Below the pieces are notes generated by a model that saw only the letters and a program-made list of their open reading frames with translations, was not told the DNA's origin and searched no databases. A program made the position numbers and the translations under genes. From Nephrocerus scutellatus (taxonomy: Eukaryota > Arthropoda > Insecta > Diptera > Pipunculidae), in contig OX352761.1 of assembly GCA_947095585.1 (NCBI GenBank), positions 92,507,833 through 92,571,832 on the forward strand: a stretch of DNA of 64,000 bases, written 5' to 3'. This document shows, in pieces, positions 56,399-64,000 of this stretch. How positions within the stretch are numbered: the first letter of the stretch is position 1; every line of letters starts with the position of its first letter.

Positions 56399-57007
56399 AT
56401 GCTATCATTTACTGTATACTTGTTAGATACGAACAAGCAAAGACCAGAAAAACTGAATGCATCCTTTTGTTTACATCACTATTGCCACCCGACTGCATGC
56501 ACCTACCAACACCACCACAGCCACAACCTACTACAAAAAAAGATCTTATTTGCCCCCCTCGCTGATCATAGCATTAAAAATAAAAACAAATATAAACATT
56601 TAAAGAAAAATCTCCGGGCGCAGGTGAGACACACTTAAAGATGCGTTCACAAGCTGTATATGTGTAGTTATAGCATTACAAATCATAAAATATATTAAAA
56701 ATCTATACACTCGTGGATAATTATAAATAGATTTTAAGTAAGACGATGTGTCGTTGGTAGACGGTAGGCCACGCAGCTAGTGTGTTCGTTTTGCGTATAC
56801 GACACAGTCACCGCCATTGACGGCATCATGTATTTTTTGCCTCCGGTTTTTTTTGTTTATCGGCCATGCAACCAACTGATATCAACAAAGTTGACAAGCG
56901 CAAAGTCACAAATTTTTCAAGGTGAGAACTAGCAGCTACTGGTAGCAGTTGCACATGCTCGTGCAAACATTCATGTAAATAAATAAGCGAATGACATTGT
57001 TTTTTTT
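56399..57007. other. No recognised feature
   Basis: Upstream of the filamin start. No domain-bearing frame. Confidence 0.35.
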
Positions 57008-57690
57008 GTAAATGTTGCCAAAAAAGTGTAATTACAAGTACAAACTGCGTGTTACCTAAATGTGGAATTCCCAATTATATGCATGTATTTGCATTACATA
57101 TAGTTTTCTTTAGCTTCTTTATTTGACAAATAAAAGATATACAGCCCGGTTGTAGATCCAAATATGATGATGATCTATATAATATGTATATGAATTATAC
57201 AAGTAAGCATTCTTTATCCAACTTATAGCGAGTGAAATGATAACACGACTAAGATTTCAAAATAATTCGATTAATTCGATAACTCATGCTGACATTCAGA
57301 TAAAAATCAGAAAAAAGAAAAAAGACACTCAGAAATTTTAATTTCTGTAAATGTTGCCAAACAAGTGTAGTTACAAGTACAAACTGCGTGTTACCTAAAT
57401 GTGGAATTCCCAATTATATGCATGTATTTGCATTACATATAGTTTTCTTTAGCTTCTTTATTTGACAAAAAAAAGATCTACAGCCCGGTTGTAGATCCAA
57501 ATATGATGATGATTTATATAATATGTATATGAATTATACAAGTAAGCATTCTTTATCCAACTTATAGCGAGTGAAATGATAACACGACTAAGTGTTCAAA
57601 ATGATTCGATTAATTCGATAACTCATGCTGACATTCAAATAAAAATCAGAAAAAAAAAAAAAAAAAAGACACTCAGAAATTTTAATTTCT
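57008..57690 (+). repeat. Tandem duplication, period ~339 bp
   Basis: GTAAATGTTGCCAAA ... GACACTCAGAAATTTTAATT occurs at 57008-57346 and again at 57347-57690 with few differences. Each copy contains CAGCCCGGTTGTAGATCCAA then ATATGATGATGAT, the 3'-terminal signature of the RTE-like element, so the duplicated block includes an RTE end. Confidence 0.88.
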
Positions 57691-58204
57691 GTCAGCGGCG
57701 CTACAGGTTGTTACAAGAAGGATGCAAGCAACAACGTTAAAAGCGTGATGGTTTTTTAAATCTACTCCTCATCGGATGGCCGTTTTCAACGAAAAACGGA
57801 ACGGGCCCATTCGTCAATTACGTAAAAGCAAAGTTGATATTTCCAATAAAAGGCATTTAACGGAGCTTAGCATCAATCTCTTTTGTTTAAAATATGTGGT
57901 TACGAAACTGACTAACCCTGTTTCATTAACCGTAAACCGTTCTTTTGGATTGTTTTCACTGTTAAGTCTGAAATTAATTGCATTAATGCTGATATCCCCA
58001 AGCTATTTTTTTTTGTCTTCCATACTCTTAATTTTCATTAATTATCTCTTGTCTATCACTTCTAATTCCATCAAAAACAAACCCATATCTAATGAATGTT
58101 GTCACATCTTGTTGTACAATGCATATATTGCCATCGATACAAAACGGCATTTCCACTACAAGAAGAAAAGGAAAGAATTAAAAATATGCGCCTAAAAGTA
58201 TACC
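57691..58204. other. No recognised feature
   Basis: A 139-codon open frame (57776-58195) is low-complexity and hydrophobic at the end and has no recognisable domain. I think it is chance. Confidence 0.35.
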
Positions 58205-59430
58205 CACAGATTTTTTTTTTATAATGTACTCACGCTAAAGGGGTTTGCACCCTTATAATGCTTAGCACAGCGTGGGCATTAGAAAATTAGGGAGAGGAAA
58301 AGATGAGATGTCTATGCACGCGTGTCTTAAACGACTGCAGATAATAAAAATGCGGAAACACAGAATCAGGCAAATCATTCCATATAACTATCGTGCGGCT
58401 AAAGAAGGAATCTCTGAATTGGTCCGAAGATAGATAGACCCGTGAGCTCGAGTTGAGGCACGGGTATTACGGATGGGTTGGAGAATAGGCGGGATGCATC
58501 TGGATATTTCTTTTGAACATTCCTACGATGTTCAAGCGATTCGATTGTTTTCGCGATATGAACGTCACCAATAAGTTTTAACGCGCGGTTTTGAACTCTG
58601 TCTAGTAGATGCAATGTGGTCTTAGGGCACGTGCCCAGACAATACAATTGTATTCGAGTTTAGGGCGAATATACGCCTTGTAAATAGTAGCCAGATCTGA
58701 AGGAGTGAAGTACATCTTGCACCGTTTTAGGAAACCTAAACATCTCGCAGCATTTTTGGCGATGGCAAATATGTGGTCCTTCCAACGAAGCTTGTTGTTG
58801 ACGCACATACCGATAATTGAGAGCTTTTCAGTTTCTTTGATGCAAGAACCATTCATGAATAAAGGTTGAGGGTTTAAATTACGCTTTGACGACAGAAGAC
58901 AGAATTGGGTTTTAGAAGCGTTAAATTCAACTCTATTATGTACTTCCCACCTTGTTATGCTGTCAAGGTCAGAATTTAACGTGCTTAACATACGTTGTTG
59001 TTCAAGTTCCACTTGTAACGAAGAGGGTCGTGCAGAAAGCGTGAAGTCATATGAAAAGCTAAGAGTATTGTCATCAGCGAAAGAATGGATTGGATTAGAG
59101 GTGGTGGATAGGAGATCATTAATGAAAATTAGAAAGAGTGTCGGAGATAAAACAGAGCCTTGAGGAAAACCGGCGTTTATGCGGTGAACATTGGATTTAA
59201 ATCCGTCCAATACGACCTGGATTGAACGGTCAGAAAGGTAGTTACTAGTCCAATTGAGAAGGGTGTTATTAATTCCATAAGCATTCATTTTCGACAAAAG
59301 AGCTTGATGCCAGACTCTGTCAAATGCCTTGGAAATATCGAGTGCAACAACTTTACTTTCACCAAATTTGTGAATAGACTGGTAACACTTTTCAGTGAGA
59401 TAATTTTTAATATATTTATATGATAGCTCC
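58205..59430 (-). pseudogene. Jockey/CR1-like LINE, 5'-truncated
   Basis: The minus frame runs KVVALDISKAFDRVWHQALL (fingers and palm start), [40 protein letters not shown], the catalytic SFADDN and WKDHIFAIAKNAARCLGFLK (thumb), with one open stretch of more than 260 codons. After a shift near 58620 it continues CPKTTLHLLDRVQNRALKLI to [13 protein letters not shown]. The 3' end at 58205 is A-rich. There is no endonuclease and no RNase H. Its fragments recur at 26052 and 29985. Confidence 0.88.
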
Positions 59431-59590
59431 CGGGGCCCCATCAGTTCCAAATCTTTATAAATATATAGAAAGTGTTGTCATCGTATCGGAGATACACATG
59501 TGTGCAAAGATTAAATATAATCCGATCTTATAAAGTGGACTAAAAATTGATCACATCGGGGCGCAAAGTTAATACAGAGCCATACCATAA
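59431..59590 (+). repeat. Tandem-unit repeat family, tail fragment
   Basis: CCCGGGGCCCCATCA, GGAGATACACATGTGTGCAA, AAAAATTGATCACATC and GCAAAGTTAATACAGAG are the final unit and tail of the family, directly abutting the truncated LINE. Confidence 0.65.
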
Positions 59591-60330
59591 AAATTAAAAT
59601 TTTCATGTAAATTCTAAAATAGGAGATACAAATATATGTGTTTAAAATTTGAAGAAAATCGAGCTAATTTTTAAAAAAAACAACCCATAAAAATTAAAAA
59701 TTTTCATCTAAATTCTCTAATCGCAGAAATTAATATGGGAGCCCCTCGATCCTGGGCCATTTTTTTTTATTGTAGGAGAAAATCATCGAAACAAACATTT
59801 GACATCAGATGTTAAAATTGAAAAAGCTCAGATCATTTTATTCTGAGCACTTAGAGCACGTTCATACTCTGAGCAAATAAGAAACACGAACATTTATCTT
59901 GAGAACTCTTTGACTGCTCTGAACTAATTTATGAAAACGCCAAATGACAGAATGTTGTGAAAACTTGTTGTTCTATCTGTAAGTTGATATCGACAACAAA
60001 AAAACAACCCATAAAAATTAAAATTTTTCATCTAAATTCTCTAATCGCAGAAATTGATATGGGAGCCCCTCGATCCTGGACCATTTTATTTTTATTGTAG
60101 GAGAAAATCATCGAAACAGACATTTGACATCAGATGTTAAAATTGAAAATGCTCAGATCATTTTATTCTGAGCACGTAGAGCACGCTCATACTCTGAGCA
60201 AATAAGAAACACGAGCAGTTATCTTGAGAACTCTTTGACTGCTCTGAACTAATTTATGAAAACGCGAAATGACAGAATATTGTGAAAACTTGTTGTTCTA
60301 TCTGTAAGTTGATATCGACAACAAAAAAAA
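59591..60330 (+). repeat. Tandem duplication, period ~324 bp, with repeat-family heads
   Basis: CAACCCATAAAAATTAAAAA ... ATCTGTAAGTTGATATCGAC occurs at about 59681-60004 and 60005-60330. Each copy starts with the family head (AAATTCTCTAATCGCAG). Each also includes a non-family segment with three CTGAGC(A) words, TTCTGAGCACTTAGAGCACG and GACTGCTCTGAAC. Confidence 0.85.
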
Positions 60331-61440
60331 CGACATCAATAAAAATACAATTCAGTAAATAAAAAAATGTAAGTTGAATTAAGCATAAACCATTTATGTC
60401 TCGTTTCATTTGCTGGGTTCATTTGTACGTGAGCTAAGATTTCTCTCTCTCTCTCCACCACCAAAACCATGCAGCGCAGTCGACTGCGCAGCACACACCG
60501 CACACAGTCCATAAAGGGCGACGAATATCTGATGCCAGTATAAATATTTAAAAAATGTATAAGGGCCTTGCGGCCGAACCCGGGACCCGATCACTACCAA
60601 ATTTTCGAAAAAGTATTGTTTATTGGGTATACACATGTGTGTAAAATTTGAAGAAAATCGGGTAAATTTTTTAAAATTTTTGTTTGGGAGCCCCCCGACC
60701 CCGCAGCCCGAGGGGCCTCAAAATTTAATAGAAAGTGTTGTCTCCGGAAATACACATGTGTGCAAAATTTCAATAAAATCGGGCCATGGGAAGTGGGTTA
60801 AAAATTGATCGCAAGAATCCACGACAGACGACCGACCGACGACCCACGGGCAAGTGAAGTTAATATAGAGAATTTAAAAAAAACGACATCAATAAAAATA
60901 CAATTCAGTAAATAAAAATGTAAGTTGAAGTAAGCATAAAACATGTATGTCTCGTTTCATTTGCTGGGTTCATTTGTGTGTGCGCTAAGATTTCTCTCTC
61001 TCTCTCCACCACCACCAAAACCATGCAGCGCAGCCGACTGCGCAGCACACACCGCACACAGTCCATAAAGGGCGACGAATATCTGATGCCAGTACAGATA
61101 TTTAAAAAATGTATAAGGGCCTTGCGGCCGAACCCGGGACCCGATCACTACCAAATTTTCGAAAAAGTATTGTTTATTGGGTATACACATGTGTGTAAAA
61201 TTTGAAGAAAATCGGGTAAATTTTTTAAAATTTTTGTTTGGGAGCCCCCCGACCCCGCAGCCCGAGGGGCCTCAAAATTTAATAGAAAGTGTTGTCTCCG
61301 GAAATACAGATGTGTGCAAAATTTCAATAAAATCGGGCCATGGGAAGTGGGTTAAAAATTGATCGCAAGAATCCACGACAGACGACCGACCGACGACCGA
61401 CGACCCACGGGCAAGTGAAATTAATATAGAGAATTTAAAA
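60331..61440 (+). repeat. Tandem duplication, period 553 bp, near-identical copies
   Basis: CGACATCAATAAAAATACAA at 60331 recurs at 60884, and the two copies stay almost identical to about 61440. Each contains a CT microsatellite, a segment GACTGCGCAGCACACACCGC, two family units with CCGACCCCGCAGCCCGAGGG, and the family tail with CGACCGACCGACGACC and AAGTTAATATAGAGAATTTA. The low divergence indicates recent duplication. Confidence 0.9.
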
Positions 61441-61458
61441 ATTATATGGGCACCGTGG

Positions 61459-61570
61459 GCGCCGTGGCTCAGTAAAAAATACATGGCTACTGAGCAGGGG
61501 CTCGTTGTTCGAATCCCAGTAACACCAAAAGTCCGATCCGGCCTTAAATTGTAGGTCCCTTCCATTTGGG
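61459..61570 (+). repeat. tRNA-derived SINE, internally deleted
   Basis: GGCGCCGTGGCTCAGT (A-box region, 61459-61474) and GTTGTTCGAATCCC (B box, 61504-61517) are followed by a short body CCGGCCTTAAATTGTAGGTC. The same family as 21445-21640 but lacking most of the body. Confidence 0.75.
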
Positions 61571-61639
61571 ATCAAAAATATGCATGCACAAGACAAATGG
61601 TCGCGAGAAGCTAGGCCTTAGACCTCAAAGGTCTGTCGC

Positions 61640-62355
61640 GCCGAATTCCAAAAATTTTTCAAAAAGTTTTGTCCATCGGAGGCACACATGTCTTGAAAAT
61701 TTGAACCAAATCGGGATAATTTTTAAAAAAAAATTTACATGGGCATCTTTCAGGCCTCAGGGCCCGATCACTTCAAAAAATGTACAAAAAACTTTGTGCA
61801 TCAGTGATACACATGTGTTTATAATTTAAAGAAAATCGAACTAATTTTTAAAAAAATTACATGGGCATCCTTCAAAAATTTACAAAAAAACATTGTCTAC
61901 CAGTGAAACACATGTGTTTATAATTTGAAGAAAAACGAACTAATTTTTAAAAAATTTTATAGGCACCCCTCGGGTCTTAGCACTCGTTCACTTCAAAAAA
62001 TTTACAAAAATTTTTGTCCATCGGAGATAAACATGTGCATAAAATTTGAAAAAAACCGGGTTAATTTTTTAAAATTTTTTTATGGTACCCCACGTCCCCG
62101 GGGCCCGTGGTTTCCAACATTTTTACAATAAGTATTTTTCATCGGAGGTACACATGTGTATAAAATTTAACGAAAATCAGGTTAATTTTTAAAAATTTTA
62201 TATGGGCCACAAATTTTAAAAGAAAGCTTTGTCTCGGAAATAAACATGTGTGCAAAATTTCAATAAAAACGGGCTTTGGGATGTGGGTTAAAAATTGATC
62301 GCAAGATTCCACGACAAACAGGCAGACGTGCCACGGGCAACCGAAGTTAATATAG
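61640..62355 (+). repeat. Tandem-unit repeat family, copy L with tail
   Basis: Five to six units (landmark CCATCGGAG or CATCAGTGATACAC) and the tail GTTAAAAATTGATCGCAAGA ... CGAAGTTAATATAGG. It carries CCCCGGGGCCCGTGG cores. Confidence 0.78.
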
Positions 62356-62835
62356 GGTATTTAAAAATATATGGGAGGCCGACCCAATAACTTCAAAGTT
62401 TTTACAGAAAGTGTTGTCATGGGAGATACACATGTGTACAAAATTTGAATAAAACCGGGAACATTTGTTTAAGAAAAGATGTGTGAGGCTCCCGACCCTG
62501 GTGGCCGATCACATCAAAAATTTATTAGCGGCCCTCGGGCAAATTCTTTTGCAAATTTTTAAAAAAAGTGTTGTCATCGGTGATACAAATGCGTACAAAA
62601 TTTGAAGAAAATCGGGTTAATTTTTAATAAAATTATATGGGAGCGATACCCGATTACTTTCAAATTTAATTAAAAAGTTTTGTAGTCGGAGATACACACG
62701 TGTGCAAAATTTTAATAAATCAGGCTTTTGGAAGTGGGTTAAAATTAATCACAAAATTTAGCCAGACAGCCAGGCACCGACAACCGGGCACGCGAAGTTA
62801 ATACGAGTATACTCGTAGAGAATTTGAAGAGGGGG
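62356..62835 (+). repeat. Tandem-unit repeat family, second adjoining copy with tail
   Basis: Three more units and a second tail: GGGTTAAAATTAATCAC, an AGCCAGACAGCCAGG microsatellite, GCGAAGTTAATACGAG, TAGAGAATTTGAAG. Two tails in the same direction show that two copies or a duplication lie end to end. Confidence 0.75.
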
Positions 62836-63318
62836 AGAACACAATATAGTACATACAACTTTTTCTTCTGTAGTCAAAGTAGAACCAAAAACTGGCAAAT
62901 CTTGGTATCCACGTTATCGACAAGCTTTGTTGGAATGACCACTAATCCCTTATAACCAAAAATGCTGCTTCATAAAAAGTAGTTTTTTCCTTCTGATCTG
63001 GCTATTATTTGCCAAATTAAGTATTAAATTCATATCGGTTAGGTGCAGATGCTAGAAAGAATGTGAAAGTGTGCTACAATCGCTGCGAATACAATCGATT
63101 CGCAGAACATCTCAGGAATGCTTCCTGCTTCTCCGATTTATCGCTACAACCACTAGCGGTTACGGCAGTCAATTTAACCGAAATACAAGTGACTGAATAA
63201 TATAATATAATAATAATAAGAATAATCAAATATAAAGTTAAGTTCAAATAATCCTTCTTTGTCTTATGCGCCACAATCATTCAAAATACTATTCATCTTA
63301 TCAGCTTAATCATCATCA
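62836..63318. other. No recognised feature
   Basis: AT-rich DNA. Confidence 0.35.
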
Positions 63319-63365
63319 TATTTGGCTCTACAACCGGGGTCCGGTCCTGGCCTCCCGATCAGCTT
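63319..63365 (-). repeat. RTE-like 3' end scrap
   Basis: The minus strand reads GAGGCCAGGACCGGACCCCG then GTTGTAGAGCCAAATATGAT with an ATG-repeat tail, matching 44010-44053. A short (TA)n lies at about 63380-63391. Confidence 0.8.
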
Positions 63366-63554
63366 AATGTCACCGCATATATATATATATAAAAATATAA
63401 AAAATCGAACAAGGTATGTACTTCATAAATATGAGTAAAAGGTGTTCTATTTTTACAGTTCACTAAAGCTTAGTGAATTCTGTAATATATAATCAGAATC
63501 TAAAAATAAATTTTATTTTTAATTAACTTAGAATTTTCATTTATAGTACATACC

Positions 63555-64000
63555 GAAAAAAACAACCCATAAAAATTAAATTTTTTCATGTAAGTCCTCA
63601 TGTGTAAGAGATACACATGAGTGTTAAGTGTGAATCCGGTTAATATTGAAAAAGCCCTTGGGTCCTGGGGCCATCTATTCCAATTTTTTAGAAAAAAAAT
63701 TTGTCACCGGAGATAGGACAATAAGAACATTAAAATTAAAATTTTTCTATAAATTCTCTAATCGGAGATACACTTGTGTCTACTTTGAATAAAATTCGGT
63801 TAATTTAAAAAAAATATATGGGAGTCCTTCGGTCTTGGGGCCCGATCACTTCTAAATTTTTACAAAAAGTGTTGTTTATCGGAGAAAAGAAAAGTTGAGG
63901 GAAAAAATGAAATGAAAAAATTTGAAGAAAAATGAAATGAAAAAAAAAATTTGTGTGGGAGCCCCCCGACCCCGGGGTCCGAACACACATGCGTAAAAAA
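63555..64000 (+). repeat. Tandem-unit repeat family, head copy running off the window
   Basis: Head AACAACCCATAAAAATTAAA, then units with AGAGATACACATGAG, GGGGCCCGATCACTTC and CCGACCCCGGGG. A second partial head (TTAAAATTTTTCTATAAATT) starts near 63731. It is cut by the window edge. Confidence 0.72.

Noticed and set aside
57776..58195. 139-codon plus-strand open frame
   Set aside because: No domain, AT-driven composition and no splice or neighbour support.
60623..60808. Recurring short frames reading [20 protein letters not shown] and the like in many places
   Set aside because: They are the translated tandem-unit repeat; the frame is not conserved between units and stops fall at random.
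61459..61520. Possible tRNA gene
   Set aside because: A and B boxes are present but the arms do not pair and the sequence continues into a SINE body.

Overview
The window is animal nuclear DNA, most likely from a fly. It is AT-rich and intron-dominated, and it is filled with decayed transposons. The only host gene I can support is a filamin on the minus strand, whose exons closely match what I recall of Drosophila cheerio (cher). A DD41D mariner of the kind described from tephritid fruit flies (the rosa group) lies in the same window. A tephritid or another higher fly is therefore my best guess, but it is an inference.

Host gene. Ten exons between 3612 and 34996 join in perfect phase into the actin-binding CH1-CH2 head and 13 filamin Ig repeats. 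A 12-nt candidate start exon lies at 55864-55875 (Met-Ser-Arg-Gln). Together these give 1526 codons without a stop. The rest of the rod and the C-terminal dimerisation repeat lie left of base 1. The gene runs right to left. Intron 1 is about 20.9 kb, intron 2 about 20.1 kb and intron 4 about 5.8 kb, and these introns hold most of the transposons.

Mobile DNA. (1) An apparently intact DD41D mariner (45884-47187) has a 361-aa transposase ORF, terminal inverted repeats and TA duplications. (2) Two deletion derivatives of it (14624-14945 and 14954-15216) lie back to back; each has the transposase gene replaced by a 39-45 nt homopolymer. (3) An older relative (8535-11590) is broken by stops and split by a non-LTR retrotransposon fragment. 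(4) Non-LTR remains include an RNase H-bearing element (32130-34023), an RTE-like element (41690-44055), a Jockey/CR1-like element (58205-59430) and many smaller pieces. (5) A dispersed repeat family appears in about a dozen places. It is built of ~120-bp tandem units with GC-rich palindromic cores, a tetranucleotide microsatellite and 10-bp subterminal inverted repeats, which resembles non-autonomous Helentron/DINE-type elements. (6) There are also tRNA-derived SINEs, three small TIR or foldback elements, minisatellite-bearing elements and recent tandem duplications of 324, 339 and 553 bp.

No CRISPR, rRNA, true tRNA or bacterial-type operon is present, and I see no complete unknown gene system. 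The most unusual material is the repeat family in (5) and the mariner/deletion-derivative pair in (1)-(2).
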